A stretch of DNA of 20,902 bases from Nitrosopumilales archaeon CG_4_9_14_0_2_um_filter_34_16 (GCA_002788515.1 PFRJ01000081.1:1-20902); one strand, 5' to 3'; shown: positions 12,259-18,801, numbered from the stretch's first letter. Program-made: numbers and translations. Notes: generated from the letters alone by a model not told the origin.

Positions 12259-12837
12259 TTAATTTACTTCTGTGGTGATTTGAGGGGTTGGAGTGCTTTG
12301 TCTTGTACTAGCTGTTTTTCTTACTTTGGAGAATAATCTTTGTTTTAGATCTTCGACATCTCCTTGTATGCCAAAATATTTTTGGAATTTTTCAGTCGTT
12401 GTAAAAATTTTTAATCTCCCAACATTTTGATGACTGATGTAATCTAACTGTCGTAATTCTTTTAGATGCCCATATACTCCAGAACCTCTTGTCTCTACAA
12501 GTTGTTTTGATGATATTGGTTGCATGTAAGCTATGTATGATAATGTCTTTAGAGTTGCATTTGGAAGTACTGGTTTTGACGCATATCTTTTAACCGTCGA
12601 GCTATATTCTGGTTTTAACTGCATTACATATGACCCGTCAGGTAAGATCACTATTTCTAATGCTTTGAATGCTGACTTTGTTTTTTTCATAATGTTCTCT
12701 AGCAATTCTAATGTTTTTGTTCTAGATTCTGTGCCTGAGGCTCTTATAATGTCTTCAATTTTGAGCGGTCTGCCTGCTGAATACAGTGCAGATTCAATTC
12801 TTGCAGTTGCCTCATCTATACTCTCAATTTTTGTCAA
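12259..12837 (-). CDS. scpB: Segregation and condensation protein B (ScpB)
   Basis: ScpB is a tandem winged-helix protein that binds the kleisin ScpA in the SMC-ScpAB condensin. The 192-residue product starts IDEATARIESALYSAGRPLKIEDI, a common ScpB opening. It then has the second winged helix with LKTLSYIAYMQPISSKQLVETRGSGVYGHLKELRQLDYI (cited here as the LSYIAYMQP and RGSGVYGHL motifs) and a low-complexity Thr/Ser/Pro tail (after about 175). The only start available is TTG at 12835-12837, directly behind an in-frame TAA. It follows scpA by 53 bases on the same strand, so both would be made together. No SMC gene is in the window. Confidence 0.9.
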   Translation of the reverse strand: MTKIESIDEATARIESALYSAGRPLKIEDIIRASGTESRTKTLELLENIMKKTKSAFKALEIVILPDGSYVMQLKPEYSSTVKRYASKPVLPNATLKTLSYIAYMQPISSKQLVETRGSGVYGHLKELRQLDYISHQNVGRLKIFTTTEKFQKYFGIQGDVEDLKQRLFSKVRKTASTRQSTPTPQITTEVN

Positions 12838-12890
12838 TTACGTATTTTTCCTTTAAATTCTAGTTAAAGAAACCTTTTCTTCATTTTTGA

Positions 12891-13631
12891 TCAATTTGTT
12901 AACTCTTCTTTTATCATAATTATTTTGATATCGTCTTCAATCTGCTCAAGATCTACTCTTTGATCTCTTGCTAAAAATAAGGCTGCAAAGAAACATCTAA
13001 TTGAATCAACTTGATCCAGATCTGCAATTATCTCTTGTAGTATTCCAAATCCGTTCACTGCAATTTTTTTCATTATCAAGTCTTCATATTTTCCAATAAT
13101 GCTTTCAAGTGAAATGAAAAATTCTTGAAAATTTGGTGCTTCAATTGGTTCTATCTCCAATCTTTTGTTTCGTCTTGACTGAGGATTTGCAATTGTACCG
13201 ATAAGATTTTGAAGTAAACCTAATAAGTCATCTAATGAAACAGGGTATGTAGATTCGTGTCTATATGGAATGTCGATTAATTCAATGTCTACATCCGTTC
13301 TTTGATGTATGGGTTTTTTCTCCATAGCTGCTCGTTGCAATGCAAAAATACTTTCAACTTTCATTCTATAGATTAAAGATGATGATAATGCTGCCATCCC
13401 TGCTACTTTGAGATCTTTCTTACCTGTTTTCTCAAGTATTCTTATCAATAAATTCAAAATATGAATAAGATCAATATCCCAAACATCTTTTTTGACAACT
13501 GTTGATGGATTAAATAGAATGTTTATTGGTTCTTGAGAAATACTGTCAGGATTTTGAGATTCACTCATATGATGATTTTTTACCCATTCAATAATATCTA
13601 AGGGCTCTATTTTTTTCTCATTTCCAGTCAA
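12891..13631 (-). CDS. scpA: Segregation and condensation protein A (ScpA, kleisin)
   Basis: ScpA bridges the SMC heads and binds ScpB. The 246-residue protein has the N-terminal VWDIDLIHILNLLIRILE region (around 51-68), matching the PxxxWDIDL... start of the kleisin N-terminal domain. The middle is variable, and the C-terminal winged helix ends in CFFAALFLARDQRVDLEQIEDDI, the usual FLALLEL-x-[KR] closing helix. The start is TTG at 13629-13631. It lies back to back with the alcohol dehydrogenase gene, and its promoter must overlap that gene's first codons. Confidence 0.88.
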   Translation of the reverse strand: MTGNEKKIEPLDIIEWVKNHHMSESQNPDSISQEPINILFNPSTVVKKDVWDIDLIHILNLLIRILEKTGKKDLKVAGMAALSSSLIYRMKVESIFALQRAAMEKKPIHQRTDVDIELIDIPYRHESTYPVSLDDLLGLLQNLIGTIANPQSRRNKRLEIEPIEAPNFQEFFISLESIIGKYEDLIMKKIAVNGFGILQEIIADLDQVDSIRCFFAALFLARDQRVDLEQIEDDIKIIMIKEELTN

Positions 13632-13633
13632 CT

Positions 13634-13642
13634 CTTATATTG
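13634..13642 (+). promoter_or_regulatory. TATA box of the alcohol dehydrogenase gene
   Basis: CTTATATTG is centred 25 bases before the ATG at 13663. This supports that ATG over the in-frame ATG at 13648, which lies only about 10 bases after the box. Confidence 0.5.
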
Positions 13643-13662
13643 TTAATATGGAAAAATCAATT

Positions 13663-14715
13663 ATGAAATCTGCTAGAATTACAGGTCCTAATGAACCTCT
13701 TGTAATATCTGAATCTGAAACCCCTACACCTAATGGTAATCAAGTTCTAGTTAAAGTAAAATCTGTGGGTGTGTGTCATAGTGATTTACACTTATGGGAA
13801 GGCGGTTATGATCTTGGTGATGGTCAATTCATGAAAGTAACTGATAGAGGAGTAAAATATCCTGTAATTCCAGGACATGAAATTGTTGGTATCGTTGAAT
13901 CTATTGGAAGTGATGTTTCTGGAATTTCTATAGGTGATGATGTGTTAGTATTTCCGTGGATTGGTTGTGGTAATTGTCCTGCGTGTAATGTGGGAAATGA
14001 AAATCTATGCGATACTCCAAAATCAATGGGTGTTTTTCAAGATGGTGGTTATTCTGATTACACATTAATTCCAAATTCTAAATATCTCGCTAAACTTGAT
14101 GGTGTAAATCCTGATGCTGCAACGTCTCTTGCTTGTTCCGGATTGACTGCATATACTGCAATCAAAAAATCAAATCAAAACTCTCCAGAGTTTTTAGTAA
14201 TTGTTGGTGCAGGTGGTCTAGGCTTGATGGGTGTTCAGATTGCAAAGGCCATTACCAACGCTAAAATTATTTGTGTTGATTTAGATGATCAAAAATTACA
14301 AACTGCAAAGGAGATGGGAGCTGATTACACAGTTAATTCTAAAGATCCTGAAACATCTCAAAAAATAATGTCTATTTGTAACAATAAAGGTGCTGACAGT
14401 ATTGTTGATTTTGTAAATGCACCTCCTACTGTAAAATTAGATCTTGCAATTCTGCGAAAACGAGGAAATTTAGTTCTAGTTGGACTGTTTGGTGGTTCTA
14501 TTGAATTATCTCTTGTTACAATTCCATTAAAATCCATTATAATTCAAGGTGCATACACTGGAAATTATACTGATATGGTAGAGTTACTTGATCTTGCTAG
14601 AAAAGGCATAATCAACCCTGTAATTTCTAAACGATATTCTCTTGGTGATGCTAATACTGCTTTGGAAGATCTTAAAGCAAGAAAAATCCTTGGCCGTGCA
14701 GTAATCAATCCATAA
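13663..14715 (+). CDS. Zinc-dependent alcohol dehydrogenase
   Basis: This medium-chain dehydrogenase has 350 residues from the ATG at 13663. Catalytic zinc ligands are C38 in GVCHSDLHLW, H72-E73 in PGHE, and C158 in SLACSGLTAY. The structural zinc loop has four cysteines, C102, C105, C108 and C116 (CGNCPACNVGNENLC). The nucleotide fold is VGAGGLGLMGVQIAK (181-195), followed by ICVDLDD, whose Asp after the second strand favours NAD over NADP. It interconverts an alcohol and an aldehyde or ketone; the substrate is unknown. The start at 13663 gives the normal MKSARI opening and fits the TATA box; the longer 13648 start adds five residues. The response-regulator gene follows from its own promoter. 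Confidence 0.92.
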   Translation: MKSARITGPNEPLVISESETPTPNGNQVLVKVKSVGVCHSDLHLWEGGYDLGDGQFMKVTDRGVKYPVIPGHEIVGIVESIGSDVSGISIGDDVLVFPWIGCGNCPACNVGNENLCDTPKSMGVFQDGGYSDYTLIPNSKYLAKLDGVNPDAATSLACSGLTAYTAIKKSNQNSPEFLVIVGAGGLGLMGVQIAKAITNAKIICVDLDDQKLQTAKEMGADYTVNSKDPETSQKIMSICNNKGADSIVDFVNAPPTVKLDLAILRKRGNLVLVGLFGGSIELSLVTIPLKSIIIQGAYTGNYTDMVELLDLARKGIINPVISKRYSLGDANTALEDLKARKILGRAVINP

Positions 14716-14730
14716 CTCACTCATTCTAAA

Positions 14731-14740
14731 ATTTTATAAC
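14731..14740 (+). promoter_or_regulatory. TATA box of the response regulator gene
   Basis: ATTTTATAAC is centred 27 bases before the ATG at 14763. This argues against the in-frame GTG at 14754, which would lie upstream of the expected transcript start. Confidence 0.55.
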
Positions 14741-14762
14741 TAAAAAAAATTGAGTGTTAATA

Positions 14763-15512
14763 ATGGATACAAAAACAAGTTGCGAAGTTGCATTAACACA
14801 TCTAAAAAATAAACAATTCATCACTGCACATAATTTGTTTCTAAATCAAGCTGAATCTATAAAAAAATCTGATCTTCTAAAGTCTGCTTTATTGTATATG
14901 TTGGCAGGTGAATGTAAAACTAGACAAGGAAAAGAATCTCAAAATGAAATCCGAGAAGCTAGTGAATTATTTTTAAAATACTCTAATGTAAAAACTTCAA
15001 AAAATATTAAAGGTGCATTACTTTGTGCCTCAAAATGTCTTTTGAGTTTAGGCGAATTTGACAAAGCCAAAACTGCGTATCAAAAAGCTAAATCCATCTT
15101 CCAACCTTCTATTGAAGTTACAAGACCTATTGTGATTATTGATGATAGCAAAGCAATTGCTATGAAATTAAAAAATTATGTGGAGAAATTAGGGTATTCT
15201 GAAATTTGTGTTTTTGAAAATGGAAAAGAAGGTGTAAAAGGATGCAAAAAAATGTTTTCTGAAAATAAAGAACCTATAGTACTGCTTGATATGGGATTGC
15301 CTGATCTTGAAGGGGATGTTGTAGCTACAAAGCTACTACAAGAAAAAATTAATTTACAAATTGTAGTAATCACTGCTGATGAAAAAACTACCTCTCGTGT
15401 TAATAACACGATCAGTACTGGGGTTTCTGCTTTTATCCAAAAACCCTTCACACTTGATGAATTGAAAAAAGCAATCACTGTGGCAGAATCTGAATATTCT
15501 CTCTTACAATAA
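14763..15512 (+). CDS. Response regulator: N-terminal helical repeat domain plus C-terminal REC
   Basis: The 249-residue product has two parts. Residues 5-118 form helical hairpins resembling TPR/alpha-SNAP repeats (for example KNKQFITAHNLFLNQAE and LSLGEFDKAKTAYQKAKSIF). Residues 121-245 are a CheY-like receiver with acidic pocket D127/D128 (VIIDDSK), phospho-acceptor D176 (LLDMGLPD), T204 (VITADE) and K227 (IQKPF), all intact. There is no DNA-binding or enzymatic output domain, so the helical repeats are probably the output, through protein contacts. No histidine kinase gene is adjacent. Receiver domains usually sit at the N terminus, so this order is less common. Its last 9 bases overlap the convergent Lrp gene. 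Confidence 0.87.
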   Translation: MDTKTSCEVALTHLKNKQFITAHNLFLNQAESIKKSDLLKSALLYMLAGECKTRQGKESQNEIREASELFLKYSNVKTSKNIKGALLCASKCLLSLGEFDKAKTAYQKAKSIFQPSIEVTRPIVIIDDSKAIAMKLKNYVEKLGYSEICVFENGKEGVKGCKKMFSENKEPIVLLDMGLPDLEGDVVATKLLQEKINLQIVVITADEKTTSRVNNTISTGVSAFIQKPFTLDELKKAITVAESEYSLLQ

Positions 15513-16001
15513 AAGTAAAGACATGTTCAAAATGTTTACGTCTTTAATGTTGATTTCATTTATTCTATAATCAATTAATTCTTCAGAAAATTTCTCCACA
15601 ATTTTTCGTGATGTTGTTTTTTCAGAGTTAACTTGTACTATTACTAACATATTCCATTCTCCTTCCATATTTGCTACTAGTAAATAATTATCCAATTTAG
15701 TGATGAAATCTTTAATGTAATCTTTTACAGTCTCAAGTGATTTTGATGGTTTTAATTTCATTAATACTGCTTGATATTCATTAATTCCTGAGACATCTGT
15801 TAACACTGCTTTGTATCCTTTGATGATTCCATTTTTCTCTAAACGTTCTATCCTTTTTCTAATCGTTCTATCTGATACATCGTGACCCGATTTTTTTAAC
15901 ACTGATGCAATTTCTTTTGATGGAGTTCTTGCATTGTTGTTGAGAATTTCAATAATTTTCTGATCCACTTTGTCCAAATTTGACCATGCGTCTTCACTCA
16001 T
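15504..16001 (-). CDS. Lrp/AsnC family transcriptional regulator
   Basis: The 165-residue protein (ATG at 15999-16001) has an N-terminal winged helix-turn-helix: LDKVDQKIIEILNNNARTP, then VSDRTIRKRIERLEKNGIIK. Its RAM effector domain follows (YQAVLMKLKPSKSLETVKDY ... GEWNMLVIVQV). It should bind DNA as a dimer or octamer and respond to a small molecule, often an amino acid. Unlike the AhbAB protein it has an intact HTH and no VSHxYER motif, so it is a genuine regulator. A TTG two codons upstream (16007) is open but less likely. The target is unknown; the gene is convergent with the response regulator and overlaps it by 9 bases. Confidence 0.9.
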   Translation of the reverse strand: MSEDAWSNLDKVDQKIIEILNNNARTPSKEIASVLKKSGHDVSDRTIRKRIERLEKNGIIKGYKAVLTDVSGINEYQAVLMKLKPSKSLETVKDYIKDFITKLDNYLLVANMEGEWNMLVIVQVNSEKTTSRKIVEKFSEELIDYRINEINIKDVNILNMSLLLL

Positions 16002-16071
16002 AACCAATCAAAGTTCTAATGCTTTTTGAATTTTTGGTTGTAGTCCTATTAATTCTCATCATTGGGAAATA

Positions 16072-16680
16072 CTATTTGTCTATAATCCATCCGGACTCTA
16101 TGATTTCCTTGTCTTCTAATTCCCCCACCCCAGTCGCGAATCTCCAAATCACTGGCATGTCTGGTATCATCTTTTCTTTAATTTTTAAAAGTGATTCTAC
16201 TTCTGAATTTAGATTTTGATCCGCATTTCCATGTTCTTTACAAAATTTACATTTTTGATCAAGTGTAATTGGTTCTGATTCAATTAACGGATATGCTATA
16301 CATGCCAGTGGCCTTTCTTTGTAAATTTTACAAGGAAATCCACCATGCGGTGATTTATTCCCACTATCTACGTCTAGAAATGGACATGTGTTACCGTTAC
16401 TTTCAGAACCCATCAATTGATATGCTAAAATTTTTGTCGGACCAGAATCTTTCATCTTTGAAATTCCTATTCTTGGTAAAATTTTTATTTTCAATCTGTT
16501 TTCGTTTGCTAATCTTTCAATTCTTTCTTTTTCTTCTGGGAGTATCAATACCCCTATCTTGCCAAATTTTTTACTTGGATAATATTCCCGCTCAATACAG
16601 CATTGAGAACAATCTGTTATACATTGAAATTTCACATATTTTTTTATATTGTTTGATAAAAATCTCTTGCGAATAAGCAT
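16072..16680 (-). CDS. YkgJ-type cysteine cluster protein
   Basis: The 202-residue product carries the UPF0153/YkgJ pattern. The first cluster is C20-x3-C24-x2-C27-C28 (CITDCSQCC). A second set includes C99 (TCPFLD), C117 (FPCKIY) and C127 in KERPLACIAYPL, and a further pair is C144/C147. The family is predicted to bind zinc or an iron-sulfur cluster; the physiological role is not settled. The segment [CP]-x-IY-x-x-RP-x-x-C-x-x-[YF]-P is the family hallmark. It is divergent from aIF1A and 70 bases upstream of the Lrp gene on the same strand. Confidence 0.85.
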   Translation of the reverse strand: MLIRKRFLSNNIKKYVKFQCITDCSQCCIEREYYPSKKFGKIGVLILPEEKERIERLANENRLKIKILPRIGISKMKDSGPTKILAYQLMGSESNGNTCPFLDVDSGNKSPHGGFPCKIYKERPLACIAYPLIESEPITLDQKCKFCKEHGNADQNLNSEVESLLKIKEKMIPDMPVIWRFATGVGELEDKEIIESGWIIDK

Positions 16681-16714
16681 TTTTTAAAATTCTGTTCATC
16701 TGAAAACCCTACCA

Positions 16715-16723
16715 GTTATATGC
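16715..16723 (+). promoter_or_regulatory. TATA box of aIF1A
   Basis: GTTATATGC is centred 25 bases before the ATG at 16744. Four in-frame ATGs upstream of 16744 overlap or nearly follow the box and would not be in the mRNA. Confidence 0.6.
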
Positions 16724-16743
16724 TCATGATGATAATGAGCATT

Positions 16744-17055
16744 ATGGGTAAGCGCCAAGTAAAAAATGAAAGTGCACTTAAAGATCTTCGATTGCCAGAA
16801 GAAGGAGAACTTTTTGGACGTGTATTGAAAATGATGGGTGGAGAAAATGTCATGATAAAATGTGATGATAATATTACTCGACGTGGTAGAATTAGAGGTA
16901 AGCTAAAGAGACGTGTTTGGATTAGAGATAACGATATTGTGATTATTGCCCCTTGGGATTTTAATCAATCAGAGCATGGTGATATTGTTTGGAGATTTAC
17001 TCTTCCTCAAGTGGAATGGCTAAAGGATAATAATCACATTCCCAAAGATTTCTGA
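16744..17055 (+). CDS. eif1A: Translation initiation factor aIF1A
   Basis: aIF1A binds the A site of the small subunit and helps place initiator tRNA. The 103-residue product from MGKRQVKNES has the OB-fold core GELFGRVLKMMGGENVMIKC (20-39), then GRIRGKLKRRVWIRDNDIVI, then APWDF and a C-terminal helix. This is the standard archaeal aIF1A layout. The upstream Met-rich extension (from 16720) is rejected because it overlaps the TATA box. Confidence 0.95.
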   Translation: MGKRQVKNESALKDLRLPEEGELFGRVLKMMGGENVMIKCDDNITRRGRIRGKLKRRVWIRDNDIVIIAPWDFNQSEHGDIVWRFTLPQVEWLKDNNHIPKDF

Positions 17056-17084
17056 TCTACTTGTGCTCGTCTTTGATGCTTTAG

Positions 17085-17093
17085 TTAATATAA
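17085..17093 (+). promoter_or_regulatory. TATA box of the cold-shock protein gene
   Basis: TTAATATAA is centred 27-28 bases before the ATG at 17117 and supports that start. Confidence 0.5.
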
Positions 17094-17116
17094 TGAATAC
17101 ATTGTTTGAAAATCAA

Positions 17117-17308
17117 ATGGAACAAGGTACCGTAAAATGGTTTAACCGTACTAAGGGCTTTGGTTTTATCGAAAGAGAAGGTGGAGACGATCTATTTGTT
17201 CACAAATCAGATGTTACCGGATTCATCAACGAAGGCGATAAAGTCGAGTTTGTAGTAGGCGAAGGTCAAAAAGGCCCGGCAGCACAACAAGTCAAAAAAT
17301 CAGCATAG
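17117..17308 (+). CDS. csp: Cold-shock protein (CspA family)
   Basis: The 63-residue protein is a single cold-shock domain that binds single-stranded RNA or DNA and melts RNA structure. RNP1 is KGFGFI (13-18) and RNP2 is LFVHKS (26-31), after the usual opening GTVKWFNRTKGFG. The closing GPAAQQVK is also typical. An in-frame extension to 17063 is open but does not match the family and overlaps the TATA box. Csp genes are common in bacteria and patchy in archaea, though thaumarchaeotes carry them, so an ancient transfer is likely. Base composition here looks slightly richer in G+C than its neighbours. Confidence 0.95.
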   Translation: MEQGTVKWFNRTKGFGFIEREGGDDLFVHKSDVTGFINEGDKVEFVVGEGQKGPAAQQVKKSA

Positions 17309-17312
17309 GCGA

Positions 17313-17325
17313 GAAGTTTTTTAAT
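17313..17325 (+). terminator. T-run terminator after csp
   Basis: Five bases after the TAG the sequence reads GAAGTTTTTTAAT, an oligo-T stop signal. Confidence 0.45.
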
Positions 17326-17375
17326 TTAAGAGTTCAATTTTGTTTTCTTAAATCAGTCTATCTTTTTATTATTTT

Positions 17376-17393
17376 TAATTTATAAAAAATTTG
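17376..17393 (-). terminator. T-run after tRNA-Tyr
   Basis: On the minus strand the bases after the encoded CCA read CAAATTTTTTATAAAT, fitting termination of the tRNA transcript. Confidence 0.4.
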
Positions 17394-17520
17394 TGGTCCC
17401 AAGCGAAGGAATTGAACCTTCGACAACCCGGTTTCTGTATGCCTGATATGCTGTTTTTTGGTCAGCCATCTTAAGCCGACAACTACAGCCGGAAGCTCTA
17501 CCAGGCTGAGCTAGCTTGGG
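17394..17520 (-). tRNA. tRNA-Tyr(GTA) with a 50-nt intron and encoded CCA
   Basis: On the minus strand: acceptor CCCAAGC (17520-17514) with GCTTGGG, D stem GCTC/GAGC, anticodon stem TCCGG (17493-17489) with CCGGG (17431-17427), loop CTGTAG + A, and T arm GAAGG-TTCAATT-CCTTC. The anticodon GTA is at 17486-17484. The loop is interrupted after G37 by about 50 nt (17482-17433). The discriminator is A at 17397, followed by CCA at 17396-17394. A TATA-like TTTAATAG lies about 25 bases upstream. The mature tRNA would be 74 nt without CCA. Confidence 0.95.
17433..17482 (-). other. 50-nt intron in tRNA-Tyr(GTA)
   Basis: Exon loop bases CTGTA (17488-17484) pair perfectly with intron bases TACAG (17439-17435), leaving a 3-nt AAA bulge before the 3' anticodon stem. 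TGTC/GGCA can form the flanking helix after a short GT bulge. This is a good bulge-helix-bulge for the archaeal splicing endonuclease at 37/38. Inside the intron GTCGGC and GCTGAC (17480-17475 and 17466-17461) form a 6-bp hairpin. Confidence 0.85.
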
Positions 17521-17596
17521 ACAAAAAAACGAAGAACTCTACTATTAAAAAACTATCGTAGATGACCTCTATAGTATGATCGTCAAGATCTCTAAA

Positions 17597-17606
17597 GCAT
17601 AAATAG
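17597..17606 (+). promoter_or_regulatory. TATA box of the unknown gene before aIF5A
   Basis: GCATAAATAG is centred 27 bases before the TTG at 17629 and predicts a leaderless message starting with TTG. Confidence 0.55.
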
Positions 17607-17628
17607 CTACAAAAATTCTTAAGTTCTG

Positions 17629-18240
17629 TTGTCTGAACTTGTTCTGACTTATTCGGGATATGTCTGTGCACCATATTTGCATGATCACACATCTGTCGAA
17701 CTGAAAGAATCTTGGATGCATTCAAAAAACATAGAAAAGTTATTCTTTGTTACAGGTACATTTTCTACTGAAAGTAAGCCCTATTTTTCTGATTCTACCA
17801 ATCATTATCTTTTGGCCAAATTCAAAGATAGTGAACAAATATCAAAAGATCTTACGATACACAATCAAGAAAAAACATCTTTTGTTTTCAATGTAAAAGA
17901 TGATTTATTCCAAAGGGAAGTTGAAGGTGACACAAACTTCATTTCAGTATATTATTTAGAGTATGGTGATGATGGTGAAGATTTACATGAAATTGCAAAT
18001 ATCTTACTTAAAAGAGATAAAATTGAGACTGCTGGATTGGGAAATATGAATACTTTTTGTACAAACAATCCAAAATTTACATTCCCGTATTCTGAAAATA
18101 TTGTAGTTATTGAAGTTGCAAGTGAAAAGAGTCATCAGAGTGTAAAGAAATACTGTGATCAAACAAGACGGGATGTGAATCGCAAAGGATTGACAATGAC
18201 TAATTTAATGAGTCTTTCAATTCTTGATCAGCTAAAGTAG
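17629..18240 (+). CDS. Unknown protein, 203 residues
   Basis: The product begins MSELVLTYSGYVCAPYLHDH and ends MTNLMSLSILDQLK. It is soluble with alternating strand and helix character, four cysteines that do not form a metal motif, and an acidic middle (EYGDDGEDLHEIANILL). I do not recognise a family. The start is TTG at 17629-17631 because no ATG precedes the conserved-looking N terminus and a TATA box lies 27 bases upstream. It sits between tRNA-Tyr (opposite strand) and the aIF5A gene, which has its own promoter 33 bases downstream, so no functional link can be argued. Confidence 0.75.
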   Translation: MSELVLTYSGYVCAPYLHDHTSVELKESWMHSKNIEKLFFVTGTFSTESKPYFSDSTNHYLLAKFKDSEQISKDLTIHNQEKTSFVFNVKDDLFQREVEGDTNFISVYYLEYGDDGEDLHEIANILLKRDKIETAGLGNMNTFCTNNPKFTFPYSENIVVIEVASEKSHQSVKKYCDQTRRDVNRKGLTMTNLMSLSILDQLK

Positions 18241-18243
18241 AAA

Positions 18244-18253
18244 AGTTAAATAT
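18244..18253 (+). promoter_or_regulatory. TATA box of aIF5A
   Basis: AGTTAAATAT is centred about 26 bases before the ATG at 18274; the mRNA should be leaderless. Confidence 0.5.
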
Positions 18254-18273
18254 TCGAGCAAAAACTGTTTTTC

Positions 18274-18684
18274 ATGAGTAAACCATCTGATCTTGGTTCT
18301 TTGAAAATCGGTTCATACATTCTATTGCCACACTCTGATCAACCTAGTGGCGAACCATGTAGAATTGTAGAATATGATACATCAAAACCAGGTAAACACG
18401 GTGCTGCAAAAGCAAGAATTGTTGGAGAAGGGATCTTTGATGGACAAAAACGTCCTCATGTAGGTCCAGTCAGCATGCAAATTCATGTTCCGATGATTAA
18501 CAAAAAAGTAGGCCAAATAATTTCAATTAATGGTGATATGGTTCAGGTAATGGATTCCGAATCCTTTGAAACCATTGATGTTAGCTTAATTGATGATGAA
18601 GTCAAAGGCAAACTAGAAAATGGCCAGAATGTGGAATACTGGGTTGTTATGGATAAAACTAAAATCATGCGCATTAAAAACTAG
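18274..18684 (+). CDS. eif5A: Translation factor aIF5A
   Basis: aIF5A relieves ribosome stalling and carries hypusine or deoxyhypusine. The 136-residue product has the SH3-like N-terminal domain with the modification loop SKPGKHGAAKARIV (37-50), where K41 in PGKHG is the modified lysine, and an OB-fold C-terminal domain (about 72-136). The N-terminal LGSLKIGSYIL is usual. It is followed directly by the C/D-box sRNA. Confidence 0.96.
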   Translation: MSKPSDLGSLKIGSYILLPHSDQPSGEPCRIVEYDTSKPGKHGAAKARIVGEGIFDGQKRPHVGPVSMQIHVPMINKKVGQIISINGDMVQVMDSESFETIDVSLIDDEVKGKLENGQNVEYWVVMDKTKIMRIKN

Positions 18685-18687
18685 TGC

Positions 18688-18753
18688 GGATGCTGATGAT
18701 TATTGGAAAAGCCGTCTGATTTTATGATGACGATTATGAGTATTGAAGCGTCC
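18688..18753 (+). ncRNA. C/D-box sRNA, predicted guide for Cm34 of elongator tRNA-Met
   Basis: All parts of an archaeal C/D sRNA are in order. Terminal stem GGATGC (18688-18693) pairs with GCGTCC (18748-18753). Box C is TGATGA (18694-18699), a 16-nt spacer follows, box D' is CTGA (18716-18719), a 5-nt gap, and box C' is TGATGA (18725-18730). The second guide is exactly 12 nt, CGATTATGAGTA, and box D is TTGA (18743-18746), a variant of CTGA that keeps the GA needed for the kink-turn. A T-run follows the stem. The D guide is complementary to UACUCAUAAUCG, the anticodon loop of an elongator tRNA-Met, and the fifth base from box D pairs with C34. The D' guide target is not identified. Confidence 0.82.
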
Positions 18754-18801
18754 TTTTCTAATACACTTAAAAAATTTGTTGATTTAAATATTTTTTAGAT
18801 T

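Noticed and set aside
16720..16743. Met-rich N-terminal extension of aIF1A
   Set aside because: It overlaps the TATA box and the expected transcript start and does not match the family N terminus.
17433..17482. C/D-box guide inside the tRNA-Tyr intron (as in haloarchaeal tRNA-Trp)
   Set aside because: Only a CTGA is present; no UGAUGA box C is found.
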